NCBI RefSeq assembly: GCF_005217525.1
Contig: NZ_PNXQ01000018.1
Coordinates: forward strand, 92,924 to 156,923
Origin: Paenibacillus terrae
GTDB taxonomy: Bacteria > Bacillota > Bacilli > Paenibacillales > Paenibacillaceae
Length of the DNA stretch: 64,000 nucleotides
Direction: 5' to 3'
Shown piece by piece: positions 38,077 through 47,454 of this stretch. The first letter of the stretch is position 1; every line of letters starts with the position of its first letter. The notes beneath the pieces were generated by a model. That model had not been told where the DNA came from and made no database searches. It saw only the letters and a list, made by a program, of their open reading frames with translations. Made by a program: the position numbers and the translations under genes.

Positions 38077-38883
38077 TTACTGATTTTTTGGAGCTGAATC
38101 TACACTCTCTTTCATCCAGTCCTGCAAAGCTGAAACCGTTTGATTCCATTGCTCGGCCGGGCTAATTTTCCCAGGGTTATCGCCCTTTTGGGCTCCGTAG
38201 CTGCCGAATTGGGCATGGTTTCCTCCCTCAACTGTAAAATACAACGTATTGGCTGGTAGATAAGCTCTTCCACTCTGAACACTATCCATTTTAATCACTC
38301 CATCATCACTTCCAAGCAGGGAAATGACCGGCAGATTTTTATCCTTCAAATTCCCCTTACTGTCCGGGTAGGAAGCAAGGAAAAATACGCCCTTGACCTG
38401 ATCGGGATGTGCAGCGGCATAGCGGGCAGCCATAACACCGCCTAACGAATGGCCTCCGATCACAAACGCTTCTTTCGGATATGCCTTCAGTACCTCACCC
38501 GCCAAATTCGGGGAAGTCAATGCAAGATTCAGCGGCATTTTTGCTATGATCACATGATGACCCTTTTCCGCCAAACGGCGGGCCAATGGAGCGTAGCTTT
38601 CAGGCTTTACCAACGCACCCGGGTACAAAATAACTCCGGCACCATTTCTTTTTGCAGGCTCAAAACCAATCCAATGCTCCTGTTCGTTCACCTTCACAGC
38701 ATCGGCTGCTTCTGCTAATGCGGCAGTGGCCGTGTTGTCAGGCTGATAGGGTGTGAATACTTTCCATGCTCCCCAAGCTGCAATAAGCACAATGACCATC
38801 AGGATACCCAATATAATTTTCCATATCTTCCTATTAGCGCCTGTCCCATATGAGCTGTATGATCTTCTCGTTCTTCTTCTCAT
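38077..38883 (-). CDS. Membrane-anchored alpha/beta hydrolase
   Basis: A 268-residue protein. An Arg-rich N-terminus (RRRTRRS) precedes a single membrane helix (~20-40, IILGILMVIVLIAAWGAW), so the enzyme domain should face outside. The fold is abhydrolase_5: VILYPGALVKPESY, nucleophile Ser in GGHSLGGVMAARY, acid in LLGSDDGV and His in EGGNHAQFGSYG. Substrate unknown; a carboxylesterase or lipase-like role is likely. ATG 38883 follows GAAAGGAA and is preferred over an in-frame start 13 codons upstream. It heads the run with HAD and sirtuin genes. Confidence 0.87.
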   Translation of the reverse strand: MRRRTRRSYSSYGTGANRKIWKIILGILMVIVLIAAWGAWKVFTPYQPDNTATAALAEAADAVKVNEQEHWIGFEPAKRNGAGVILYPGALVKPESYAPLARRLAEKGHHVIIAKMPLNLALTSPNLAGEVLKAYPKEAFVIGGHSLGGVMAARYAAAHPDQVKGVFFLASYPDSKGNLKDKNLPVISLLGSDDGVIKMDSVQSGRAYLPANTLYFTVEGGNHAQFGSYGAQKGDNPGKISPAEQWNQTVSALQDWMKESVDSAPKNQ

Positions 38884-39196
38884 TTTAAAGGTTCCTTTCG
38901 TAATTCGTACCTTATGATTCATGATTGGTATATGAAATTTTTGCTGCGTAAATCAGCTTATCTATAACCTTGTTAGGGTACCATCGTGCGCGCACAGGGT
39001 CAAATAAGAAGACATTTCCAGACATTTGCCTGGTCTTTGTCCCCTGTTCAAGCTTCCGCCACATAATAAGGACATGATAGCGCTTACCATTGTGAATAAA
39101 ATCACAATTGTAAGACTCAGAGTATCGTACCTTGTTCCTTGTAAGGATTATTTTGCACAGAGTTTACTCGGCTTAGTGCCGTTCGGAGGGAATTAC

Positions 39197-40231
39197 ATGA
39201 CGACAAGCCATGACATACAAGGAGAAAGCTTTTTTCTCAATTTGCGCTTTATGCTGATCGTATGCGTATTTGCAGGCAATGCTCTGGAGCCCTTGGTTGG
39301 CTCGCTTCACATCGCCCAACAATGGTTTAGCTGGATATTCATGTTTCATATGCCGTTGTTCGTGCTCGTTACAGGCTACTTTGCCAAATCATCATTAGGG
39401 GGGCCCACAGGCCGGAAAGTTTTGCTTCAGATCGGTATGCAATATCTTATTTTTCAAACCCTCTATTCGATATTGGATGCTGCACTCTTCCATGTCCCTC
39501 ATATTCATCATTCTTTTTTTGCACCTTATTTGCTGCTCTGGTTCCTTGCCAGTCATATTTGCTGGAGACTGCTGATGCTTGCTTTCCAGGGAATGCCGCC
39601 TGTTGTCCAATTAGGTATATCCGTGCTGCTGGGTATCCTTGTCGGATATCTCCCGGTGGATGGCGTCTGGCTCAGCGTGTGCAGAACCTTTGTTTATTTG
39701 CCTTTTTTTGTAGCAGGGTATCATTTGAATTATACAGATGTTCGGCGCTTCTTCACGACTCCAGTCCGTGTGATCGCAGGCATAGTGTCCCTTCTGCTTA
39801 TGGTACTGGCGGGAACGTCGTACTACGGCATTCCGACAGGCTGGCTGTATGGCAGCATGACTTATGGTGAGCTGGGTCATGCCGAATGGTATGCGGGGAT
39901 TTACCGAATTGGCATTTACGGAGTGCAATTCATAGCAGCTATCGCGTTTTTGAGCTTTGTTCCAGCCGTCACTGGACGTATGACTGAAATGGGGCGGCGG
40001 ACATTATACGTCTTTTTGCTCCATGGTCTGATTGTCCGTACCGCTGCTGCCAAGGGGATTTACGATTATATAGACACTCCGGTGGAAGTGATGCTGATCG
40101 TAGCGTGTGCTGCGGGTCTGTGCTGTCTACTGACTCTGCCTTGGGTGCGAAATGCAACACATCCTTTAATCGAGCCACGGGTTGACTGGATGCTTAAGCC
40201 GTCTCCTTATCTTTTTAAACGATCCGCATAA
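39197..40231 (+). CDS. Membrane acyltransferase, acyltransferase_3 family
   Basis: A polytopic protein of 344 residues with about ten hydrophobic helices across its whole length, as in the OatA-N/YfiQ/fucose 4-O-acetylase family. The start fits this family (FFLNLRFMLIVCVFAGNALEPL), and FMFHMPLFVLVTGYFAK resembles the conserved helix 2-3 region. It probably transfers acetyl groups to an exopolysaccharide or cell-wall sugar. The ATG at 39197 follows GGAGGG with 6 nt spacing; the frame is open back to 39026 without a good site. No glycosyltransferase neighbours are present to indicate its target. Confidence 0.85.
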   Translation: MTTSHDIQGESFFLNLRFMLIVCVFAGNALEPLVGSLHIAQQWFSWIFMFHMPLFVLVTGYFAKSSLGGPTGRKVLLQIGMQYLIFQTLYSILDAALFHVPHIHHSFFAPYLLLWFLASHICWRLLMLAFQGMPPVVQLGISVLLGILVGYLPVDGVWLSVCRTFVYLPFFVAGYHLNYTDVRRFFTTPVRVIAGIVSLLLMVLAGTSYYGIPTGWLYGSMTYGELGHAEWYAGIYRIGIYGVQFIAAIAFLSFVPAVTGRMTEMGRRTLYVFLLHGLIVRTAAAKGIYDYIDTPVEVMLIVACAAGLCCLLTLPWVRNATHPLIEPRVDWMLKPSPYLFKRSA

Positions 40232-40305
40232 CTTTTTATGTCCATCCTATAACAAGCGTCAGCACGCGACAAACGGCTATCAGACGAAGAACTAGGCGGA
40301 CCCGG

Positions 40306-40364
40306 ATCCTCTTTACTTAGCAAGAGGCCTGTTTCATCAAGGCATGATGTGGTAAGTAAAGGAT
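40306..40364 (+). promoter_or_regulatory. Long inverted repeat in the leader of the KGG gene
   Basis: ATCC and TTTACTTA (40306-40319, with TC bulged) pair with TAAGTAAA and GGAT (40353-40364), giving 12 bp. Two smaller hairpins can form inside (CCTCTT/AAGAGG and CATC/GATG). It ends about 30 nt before the ribosome-binding site and has no T tract. A leader regulator or an operator are both possible. Confidence 0.5.
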
Positions 40365-40406
40365 GCGCGCAACAAAAAACAACTTTTCATAAAGGAGTGT
40401 TTTGTA

Positions 40407-40655
40407 ATGGCACGTAATCAGGATCAAGGTAAAATGAGCCGCGAAGAGGCAGGTCGTATGGGTGGGGAAGCTACATCCAAGAAGCACAACAAGGAATTTT
40501 ATCAGGAGATTGGTAAAAAAGGCGGGCAAGCTACCGCTAACTCCCACGATAAAGAATTTTATCAGGAAATTGGTAAACGTGGCGGCGATGCTACCGCTGA
40601 GTCTCATGACAAAGATTACTACAGGGATATTGGACGCAAAGGCGGCAAAAATTGA
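40407..40655 (+). CDS. KGG-repeat general stress protein (GsiB/ConB-like)
   Basis: An 82-residue hydrophilic protein made of about three repeats of ~21 residues, each ending in GR-M/K-GG and A-T/S (SREEAGRMGGEATSKK, EFYQEIGKKGGQAT, EFYQEIGKRGGDAT, DYYRDIGRKGGKN). This is the KGG stress-protein family to which B. subtilis GsiB belongs, thought to protect against desiccation or starvation; such proteins are disordered in water. ATG 40407 lies about 10 nt after AAAGGAG. It is monocistronic, with a structured leader and a terminator. Confidence 0.93.
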   Translation: MARNQDQGKMSREEAGRMGGEATSKKHNKEFYQEIGKKGGQATANSHDKEFYQEIGKRGGDATAESHDKDYYRDIGRKGGKN

Positions 40656-40704
40656 ATCAAGTACCACATAAAACACCTTTTGTAACTATAAAAAGCAAGC
40701 TCAA

Positions 40705-40736
40705 GCCCATCCCGCTTTATTGCGGAGTGGGCCTTT
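40705..40736 (+). terminator. Terminator of the KGG gene
   Basis: GCCCATCCCGC pairs with GCGGAGTGGGC around TTTATT, followed by CTTTTCATATTTT. It starts 50 nt after the stop. Confidence 0.85.
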
Positions 40737-40800
40737 TCATATTTTGCGACATCACAAATATCCAAACGATTACTTTTTATCAACAGCATTTTACACAAAA

Positions 40801-40903
40801 TTCAATTCCAGCTGCTCCAAGGTGCAATATATAGACGAACCAAATCATTTCGATCTATATATTGTCGATTACAGGTCGCTCTTGAATTTTCACAAAATCC
40901 TCA
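40801..40903. repeat. Structured intergenic element, copy 2
   Basis: Relative of the element at 15474-15582, here upstream of ilvD and in the same direction as that gene. Core hairpin 40825-40864: 11-bp stem CAATATATAGA/TCTATATATTG, bulged A, CGAA/TTCG, 9-base loop. Relative to copy 1, the sixth pair changes from G-C to T-A on both sides, so pairing is kept. TCGCTCTTG (40876-40884) is identical in both. The rest of 40656-41014 holds the KGG terminator, a CodY-like site and the ilvD leader. Confidence 0.7.
40885..40899 (+). promoter_or_regulatory. CodY-box candidate upstream of ilvD
   Basis: AATTTTCACAAAATC matches 13 of 15 positions of the CodY consensus AATTTTCWGAAAATT. It lies 115 nt before the ilvD start and partly overlaps the right end of structured element copy 2. 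CodY represses branched-chain amino acid genes, including ilvD, in B. subtilis. Confidence 0.55.
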
Positions 40904-41014
40904 TATATGTAGAAATATGCGCACATGTATGATAGACTCTTTAGAAAACATCTGCGCTAATTCGGCGTCTTCGAACGCCATAAAATTTTTTAACTTTGGG
41001 GGGAAACCAGCATC

Positions 41015-42703
41015 ATGACAGCAAAGACGAAAATGCGTTCCGATATGATTAAAAAAGGCTTTGACCGCGCTCCTCACCGCAGCTTGTTGCGCGCAGCGGG
41101 CGTTAAAGAAGAAGATTTTGACAAACCATTTATCGCGGTGTGTAACTCGTATATCGACATCGTACCGGGCCACGTCCATTTGCAGGAATTCGGCAAAATT
41201 GTCAAGCAAGCCATTCGTGAGGCAGGCGGCGTACCTTTTGAGTTTAACACCATTGGTGTAGATGACGGCATTGCCATGGGACACATCGGTATGCGTTATT
41301 CTCTACCAAGCCGCGAAATTATTGCCGACTCGCTGGAAACTGTCGTTTCCGCTCACTGGTTTGACGGCATGGTCTGCATTCCAAACTGTGATAAAATCAC
41401 ACCCGGCATGATGATGGGCGCATTACGCGTGAACATCCCGACTATTTTCGTCAGCGGCGGCCCCATGAAAGCTGGTAAAGACAAGAACGGGCGCTCCATC
41501 TCCCTGACCTCCGTCTTCGAAGGCGTAGGTGCATATCAGGCTGGTAAAATCGACGATCAAAGCCTGCTGGAATTAGAACAATACGGCTGTCCAACTTGCG
41601 GCTCTTGCTCAGGTATGTTCACAGCGAACTCTATGAACTGTCTCGCTGAAGCAATGGGTCTGGCTATGCCTGGTAACGGCACCATTCTCGCAGTAGCGGA
41701 AGAACGTAAAGAATTCGTTAAACAATCTGCACGTCAATTGATGGAATTGATCAAGCTGGACCTGAAACCACGTGATATCGTGACTAAAGAAGCTATTGAT
41801 AACGCATTTGCGCTGGATATGGCCATGGGTGGTTCCACCAATACGGTATTGCACACATTGGCACTGGCTCATGAAGCTGAAGTAGACTACCCTATCGAAC
41901 GGATCAATGAAGTGGCGAACCGCGTACCTCATTTGTCCAAATTGGCACCTGCTTCCGACTATCATATCGAGGATGTTCATAATGCAGGCGGCGTAAGCGC
42001 AGTGCTGAATGAATTGTTGAAGAAGCCGGGCGCACTGCATGGTGACTGTATTACCGTAACCGGAAAAACGATCCGCGAAAACGTAGAGGGGCAGGAAATT
42101 CTGGATACCAATGTTATCCACAAGCTGGACAACCCTTATTCCGAACGCGGCGGTTTGGCTGTATTATTCGGTAATCTGGCACCGCAAGGCTCCATCATTA
42201 AAGTCGGTGCAGTTGATCCGTCTGTTGGTGGTTATCATAAAGGCCCTGCCATCTGCTTTGATTCACAGGAAGATGCGCTGGCTGGTATTGCCAATGGTAA
42301 AATCGCAGAAGGCCACGTTGTTGTTATCCGTTATGAAGGTCCTAAGGGTGGACCGGGTATGCCTGAAATGCTCGCTCCAACTTCGCAAATCGTCGGTATG
42401 GGACTTGGTGCCAAGGTCGGCCTGATTACAGACGGGCGCTTCTCAGGCGCATCACGTGGTATCTCCATCGGTCACATTTCCCCCGAAGCAGCAGAGGGCG
42501 GCCCTATCGCTTTTGTTGAAGACGGCGATATTATCGAGCTGGATCTGAACAATCGTACGATTGAGCTGCAAATTAGTGACGAAGAATTTGAACGTCGTCG
42601 CGCAAACTGGAAAGGCTTCGAACCGAAGGTTAAAACAGGTTACCTGGCACGCTACTCCAAGCTGGTGACCAATGCAAGCAACGGCGGTATTATGAAAATC
42701 TAA
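41015..42703 (+). CDS. ilvD: Dihydroxy-acid dehydratase
   Basis: An iron-sulfur dehydratase of 562 residues, the third step of valine and isoleucine synthesis (2,3-dihydroxy-acid to 2-keto acid). Candidate cluster cysteines are C43 (AVCNSYID), C125 ([11 protein letters not shown]) and C198 ([11 protein letters not shown]). The C-terminal signature [20 protein letters not shown] is intact. ATG 41015 follows GGGGGG. It stands alone here, without ilvBN-C or leu genes. The upstream region holds a CodY-like site and structured element copy 2. A strong terminator follows. Confidence 0.98.
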   Translation: MTAKTKMRSDMIKKGFDRAPHRSLLRAAGVKEEDFDKPFIAVCNSYIDIVPGHVHLQEFGKIVKQAIREAGGVPFEFNTIGVDDGIAMGHIGMRYSLPSREIIADSLETVVSAHWFDGMVCIPNCDKITPGMMMGALRVNIPTIFVSGGPMKAGKDKNGRSISLTSVFEGVGAYQAGKIDDQSLLELEQYGCPTCGSCSGMFTANSMNCLAEAMGLAMPGNGTILAVAEERKEFVKQSARQLMELIKLDLKPRDIVTKEAIDNAFALDMAMGGSTNTVLHTLALAHEAEVDYPIERINEVANRVPHLSKLAPASDYHIEDVHNAGGVSAVLNELLKKPGALHGDCITVTGKTIRENVEGQEILDTNVIHKLDNPYSERGGLAVLFGNLAPQGSIIKVGAVDPSVGGYHKGPAICFDSQEDALAGIANGKIAEGHVVVIRYEGPKGGPGMPEMLAPTSQIVGMGLGAKVGLITDGRFSGASRGISIGHISPEAAEGGPIAFVEDGDIIELDLNNRTIELQISDEEFERRRANWKGFEPKVKTGYLARYSKLVTNASNGGIMKI

Positions 42704-42736
42704 TCCTTATCATGAATGTTATAAAAACGAATAAAC

Positions 42737-42783
42737 AAAAGCCTCCCGAACCCCCTGTTAACTGGGGTTCGGGAGGCTTTTTT
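42737..42783. terminator. Strong bidirectional terminator between ilvD and deacetylase gene
   Basis: AAAAGCCTCCCGAACCCC pairs with GGGGTTCGGGAGGCTTTT around a short loop. T6 follows on the plus strand and TTTTGTTT on the minus strand, so it serves both convergent genes. Confidence 0.95.
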
Positions 42784-42792
42784 AGCGTTAAT

Positions 42793-44190
42793 TCAACTAC
42801 TTGATCTCGTATCTGCTGCTTGCGAGGCTCTAACTGTTTCCTGAATAGGATCTATTTTGCTTTGACCTTGATCCGTAGGGTAAGAATCCCTCAGCCAGAA
42901 TCGGTCAAACAGAGTATCAATCGGCATCACAATCATCTTCGGCACCATCTCGTCCCTTTTTTCATTCAACAGCTCTGAGCCGGAAGGATGGATAACACTA
43001 AATAACAGCTTTAAATATAAGGTTGACACTAGCCTGAACAGTCCCCTGGGAAGCTCTCGTATCTGAAAACCCAGCTTCTCCGATCCCCGATTAATCATAC
43101 TCACTGCATAGACCGCCTTAATACCGTTCATTTTGGGATCATTCGAAATTCGATAGGCGAGATCAGGAAGTTGTCGTTTTACAATCCGAATCAGTTGAAT
43201 GGCCAAATGCACCATAGACTTGGCTGTTGTGCCTAACTGAAACAACATTTTATTATCAAAATGCAGCTCAACCACGGCGTCCCCTTTTTCCAGCCACCTA
43301 CCGTTCTCCATGTTCACATTTGGCCCGTGATAGGTACTACGCTTGTAATAAAAGATCGTGTCCTCCTTACGCACCGGACGTAGACGGAACAGAATGTGAA
43401 ATAGCCGCTCATACAGCAACCATCCGAATACTAACGTTCTTTTAAACCAACTCGTATTGGGTGTTTCAGTAGTTGCAGGTCTGCTCGCAGACTCACGACA
43501 AAATAAGGTATCGACCCGTACGCTGCGCAGCTTCCGTTCTTGGGCAACCACCAACAGCTTCTCCAGCGCAATCAGCATGTTTTGCGGAGCGCCTACGTCT
43601 GCCCCCAGTGTTGTACCGCAGTCATGGAGCAGCATCACCTCGCCACCCCTCAGCTTTTTGAGCATTCGCTCAGCCAACTGTTTGGCTCCAACGCTTGCCT
43701 TCCAGTCCCCAAACATAGAGGACCATAATACGATTCGGCGACCATTCGAGTTGGAAATATCAAAGAAATTCACAATTCCCCATGGCGGGCGGTAAAAGGT
43801 CGTTCCTTCTCCGGTTACCCGGCGAATAACAACCTCTGTCCGGGCAATTTGTCTTCTGACCGTGACAGGCCGCATAAGCCAATTCGACTTGTGCACATAA
43901 TTATGAATACCGATCAAGTGACCTTCGTCATGCATGCGTTTCAAAAGCTCCGGGTGTTTTTCCGCATGTATGCCTACAACAAAAAAAGTAGCCTTGGCAT
44001 CAAAACGCTTCAGCAAATCAAGCAACTGCGGCGTATACACTGGATCAGGACCATCATCGAAGGTGAGCGCATACTCTTGCTCACTTTTGCCCCGCCGAAA
44101 CACTCGGAATCCAAACATTCGACTGACCAGCGCCGGAATAAACGCATAAAAAGTTGAAATGTAAAACATCCATAACAGTAAAGTCTGCAC
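42793..44190 (-). CDS. Polysaccharide deacetylase with C-terminal YkoP-like domain
   Basis: A 465-residue protein. An N-terminal membrane helix (~4-25) is followed by a NodB/CE4 domain with all five motifs: TFDDGPDP (D45, D46), IHNYVH (H96, H100), YRPPWG, DWKAS and VMLLHDCG. Residues ~250-440 are a second, non-NodB region (RPVRKEDTIFYYKRSTYHGP, KGDAVVELHFDN), probably the YkoP-like domain found behind some Bacillales deacetylases. Its role is unknown. The enzyme is likely anchored outside and deacetylates peptidoglycan or exopolysaccharide. It starts at GTG 44190 after GTGGGG. Confidence 0.9.
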   Translation of the reverse strand: MQTLLLWMFYISTFYAFIPALVSRMFGFRVFRRGKSEQEYALTFDDGPDPVYTPQLLDLLKRFDAKATFFVVGIHAEKHPELLKRMHDEGHLIGIHNYVHKSNWLMRPVTVRRQIARTEVVIRRVTGEGTTFYRPPWGIVNFFDISNSNGRRIVLWSSMFGDWKASVGAKQLAERMLKKLRGGEVMLLHDCGTTLGADVGAPQNMLIALEKLLVVAQERKLRSVRVDTLFCRESASRPATTETPNTSWFKRTLVFGWLLYERLFHILFRLRPVRKEDTIFYYKRSTYHGPNVNMENGRWLEKGDAVVELHFDNKMLFQLGTTAKSMVHLAIQLIRIVKRQLPDLAYRISNDPKMNGIKAVYAVSMINRGSEKLGFQIRELPRGLFRLVSTLYLKLLFSVIHPSGSELLNEKRDEMVPKMIVMPIDTLFDRFWLRDSYPTDQGQSKIDPIQETVRASQAADTRSSS

Positions 44191-44459
44191 GTTTTATCCC
44201 CACTTTTCTATTTCTGGACTACCAAGCAGGCTTCCTGAGGAAAACTCACTTACTTATATGTTATCACAAAGACGTAAGCGTGCCGAGATTTTGCTGCATT
44301 CTTTTCTTGAGCATAACGATCAACTACCGGGCTAACCCGTTGCTGCTTTAGGCGGTTATACTGTCGGTTTTGATTCTGTATTTTAGGACTGTATAAGCAG
44401 CATAGAGATCCAATTTAGTGTACAATAGGTTAAAATCTTAAAGGAGTCGTTGTATACAC

Positions 44460-45614
44460 ATGCTTCCATTGTACAAAAAATATTGGCGAACCGTTTTTGA
44501 TATCGGCCTGATTGTATTAACCGTGTATTTAATTATGTTCGTATCCAGTAAGCTGTATCAGCTCGCGGCCCCTGTGTTCCTGTCGTTCGTTGTGTTTTGG
44601 TGCATTGAACCTGTGGCCCGTTATTTCCACCGGAAAGGTATGAAGAAGCCCTTCGCTTCCGCACTCTCTGTTTTGCTGTTTATCATCCTTTTACTCGCTA
44701 TTTTTTTTGGATTAGGTCTGATTCTGGTTACACAATTTACGAAAGTGGCGCAAAATCTCCCACAGTATACCCAGATTATCCAAACGGAATTCACACGGTA
44801 TCTTCATCTTTCCCAAGATAAAATTGCCGCTTTGCCGCCGGGGATTACCGAACGTGTTAACGATTATTTTGAAACTGCGACTGCTATTGCCACCAAATGG
44901 GCGCAGTTGGGGCTCTCCTTTTTCATACAGTTTCTCAGCTCCTTCACAGTCTTTATGGGCAACTTTGCAGTTGCCATTATTTTAGCTTTCTTTTTAAGTA
45001 TGGAGATTAATCTTTGGAAAGGCATTGCCCGTAGTAAAACACCCAAGACGCTTAAAACCGCTTATCTTTTTCTTAAAAATCATGTACTCAAAGCAATTTC
45101 GGCCTTTTTAAAGGCACAAGTCATGCTGGTAAGCATCACCTTTGTTCTCGTATTTATAGGTTTACTCATTTTGCAGGTGGATAATGCTCTGTCGTTGGCT
45201 CTTGTGGCGGCTTTGTTCGATATTTTACCCTTACTGGGTGTACCTGTTATTTTTATTCCGTGGGCAGTCTATTTGTTCATCACAGGCAACACCAGCCTGG
45301 CTATAGGGCTGCTCATTGTCATGGCTGTTACGGTAATCGTTCGCCAACTGGCAGAGCCTAAAATCACAGGTCATTCCATCGGTGTTTCATCCGCTTATCT
45401 AATGCTTTCCTTTGCCATCATATCACTGTCGATCTTCGGATTGGCCGGGCTGATCCTGTCTCCAATCCTGATCATTTTACTGAAGGAATTATGGCAGCAA
45501 GGCTATTTACAGCAATGGATTCGATTTCCGACAGAAGAATTCGAGGAGCCTCCCTTTATCGTCAAAATTCAGGAGGAAGATCGTGTAGCTCCTCGTGGAA
45601 CCGAGGAAAATTGA
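44460..45614 (+). CDS. AI-2E family transporter (permease)
   Basis: A 384-residue membrane protein of the AI-2E/PerM family (PF01594), with about eight helices: pairs at the N-terminus (~12-60), a long extracytoplasmic or amphipathic region (~85-150) and five helices (~155-345). Family blocks LVAALFDILPLLGVPVIFIPWAVY and VVRQLAEPKITGHSIGVS are seen, read in part. Members include autoinducer-2 exporters, Na+/H+ antiporters and many of unknown substrate. ATG 44460 is unusually far (13 nt) from AAGGAG. Its 3' end overlaps the convergent PBP gene by 46 bp. Confidence 0.9.
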   Translation: MLPLYKKYWRTVFDIGLIVLTVYLIMFVSSKLYQLAAPVFLSFVVFWCIEPVARYFHRKGMKKPFASALSVLLFIILLLAIFFGLGLILVTQFTKVAQNLPQYTQIIQTEFTRYLHLSQDKIAALPPGITERVNDYFETATAIATKWAQLGLSFFIQFLSSFTVFMGNFAVAIILAFFLSMEINLWKGIARSKTPKTLKTAYLFLKNHVLKAISAFLKAQVMLVSITFVLVFIGLLILQVDNALSLALVAALFDILPLLGVPVIFIPWAVYLFITGNTSLAIGLLIVMAVTVIVRQLAEPKITGHSIGVSSAYLMLSFAIISLSIFGLAGLILSPILIILLKELWQQGYLQQWIRFPTEEFEEPPFIVKIQEEDRVAPRGTEEN

Positions 45615-47371
45615 GCCAACAGGTCCATCACTTGACCGAACAGTGTTGTTGCCTGATTTGCAGAATGCTGTGGCGCATTTTGTACCAAGACGGCAACGGC
45701 ATAACGAGGATGCTCCACCGGACCATAACCGATAAACCATTGGTGATTCACGGGTTGCCCGTCCTTTAGAGCTTGGGCTGTGCCCGATTTTCCAGCCAGA
45801 TGCCAAGACTTGCCACGCAAGGATGCACCTGTGCCGTGGGCTACAACCTTCTCCATCGCTTCACGAAGCGCGCGGGCTGTTGAAGCGTGAACTGGACGGC
45901 TTCCTTCGGGTGATGGAGAAGCATGGGCTGCCAAATCCAGCAACGTGCCTCCGTCTGCGTAGCCAATGTGCTTCACTAGCCGTGGAGCATGTACCTGACC
46001 ATCATGCAGCAATGTCACGATAAGATTGGCGGCTTGGAGGGGCGTGACCAGTACGTCTCTCTGACCGATAGCTGTCTGGACACGTACACCCGGATTAGCC
46101 GCATCTGTATGGGAGCCGAAAACGGCTCCCTTTTCTTCGTGATCCAACGGACTAAACTGCGCTATGCCCGCAAGATTCTGCTCCTGCCAGCCGACGGTCC
46201 GGCTCAATCCGAGCGCAGAGGCTGTCGCCTGAATTTGGGCGGGACTAAGCCGTTCACCCAGATGAGCGAACACGATATTACAGGATACGGCCAGCCCCTC
46301 CTCCAGGTTCAGAGTACCGTGTCCTTCTTTTTTCCAGCAAGCCAAACCATACTTCCCATAGGTCCCATGACAATGGAATTGCTCCTTCGGTTGGACTACC
46401 CCCGATTCAAGCGCAGCAGCAGCCGTAACAAGCTTAAAAATGGAGCCGGGCGTCACCGCCTTGAGGGCACGATTAGACCAACCTGTTGTCTGGTGTGGAT
46501 CGACGCGACCAGGGTTATAAAAAGGACGAGACACCATCGCCAGCACATCGGCGTTCCCCGCATCCAGCACAACCACCGCCCCTTCTGTTAGATGATTGGT
46601 TTCCGTCAGCTTTTCAAGCTGCTGCTGTAATGGAAGATCAATGGTCGTCTGGACCTGTAGAGGATAGTGGCCATTGGAAGGGGCACTGACACGCAACGGC
46701 AAATGAGCCAGCGGACGGCGCTGTGCATCCACAAATCGGGAAACGAAGGTTTCACCCACACCACTCAGGAGTGGCTCCAGCGTTCTTTCCAGCCCGGCTG
46801 CCCCAATTGGCAATTGCCCCGGTCGATCTGGTCGTTCGTACAGAAATCCAAGCCACTGCTTGCCATTGGGTACATTGTTGTAGCGTGTCGAATACGGTAC
46901 AAGCTCTACCAGAGAAGGTGCGAGGCTAAGCAGTTGATCCGCTTCATCCGGCTTGATATGCAGGGGTTGTCCGTGTCCGTCTCGCCATAACAGCGGGGAT
47001 TGCAGCTCCTTCCATTGAGCCAGCAGCTCCTTCTTATTTGTCCGCAGCAGCTTGGCAAGCTGTTCTCCATGCCCGGCTGTTTTACCGTCTACATCAGGAA
47101 AAAGCACTGGCGTCCATACCACGCCCCCAGTTAACGGTCGTCCGTACCGATCCGTAAATTGTCCCCGCCCCGAGTCGATTGCAATGCCCTCCTGCCGCTG
47201 GCGCACAGACATTTCCTTGAGCGAATGCCCCCCGTAAGCAGACATTTGGACACCCGCCGTCCCCTGTATCCAGGCCAGCCGCAACAGCAAAATGAGTAGC
47301 AAAGCCGTAATGCCCACAGCCATATATGCAATTCGACGTTTTCGAATGAAACTACTGCCACGCCTCGGCAC
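45569..47371 (-). CDS. Class B penicillin-binding protein (transpeptidase)
   Basis: A peptidoglycan transpeptidase of about 600 residues. A single membrane anchor (~12-35, MAVGITALLLILLLRLAWI) and a PBP-dimer domain precede the catalytic domain: SxxK in PGSIFK (~S310/K313), SxN as SCN (~363-365) and KSGTA (~528-532). The exact start is uncertain: ATG 47377 directly abuts AGAAGG, whereas GTG 47371 has 6 nt spacing and is chosen. The frame continues upstream through a terminator, which is not coding. Possibly a sporulation or specialised PBP; no spoVD-type PASTA domain is present. Confidence 0.87.
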   Translation of the reverse strand: MPRRGSSFIRKRRIAYMAVGITALLLILLLRLAWIQGTAGVQMSAYGGHSLKEMSVRQRQEGIAIDSGRGQFTDRYGRPLTGGVVWTPVLFPDVDGKTAGHGEQLAKLLRTNKKELLAQWKELQSPLLWRDGHGQPLHIKPDEADQLLSLAPSLVELVPYSTRYNNVPNGKQWLGFLYERPDRPGQLPIGAAGLERTLEPLLSGVGETFVSRFVDAQRRPLAHLPLRVSAPSNGHYPLQVQTTIDLPLQQQLEKLTETNHLTEGAVVVLDAGNADVLAMVSRPFYNPGRVDPHQTTGWSNRALKAVTPGSIFKLVTAAAALESGVVQPKEQFHCHGTYGKYGLACWKKEGHGTLNLEEGLAVSCNIVFAHLGERLSPAQIQATASALGLSRTVGWQEQNLAGIAQFSPLDHEEKGAVFGSHTDAANPGVRVQTAIGQRDVLVTPLQAANLIVTLLHDGQVHAPRLVKHIGYADGGTLLDLAAHASPSPEGSRPVHASTARALREAMEKVVAHGTGASLRGKSWHLAGKSGTAQALKDGQPVNHQWFIGYGPVEHPRYAVAVLVQNAPQHSANQATTLFGQVMDLLAQFSSVPRGATRSSS

Positions 47372-47454
47372 ATGCATCCTTCTTTCATCTTTTTTCCAGT
47401 AGTATGTCCTGTAAATGTTTTTTCCAATCGGTATGCTGTATAGCATGTCATTTG

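Noticed and set aside
45989-46591. Plus-strand open frame of 200 codons opposite the PBP gene
   Set aside because: The PBP has all three catalytic motifs; the opposite frame has no recognisable features.
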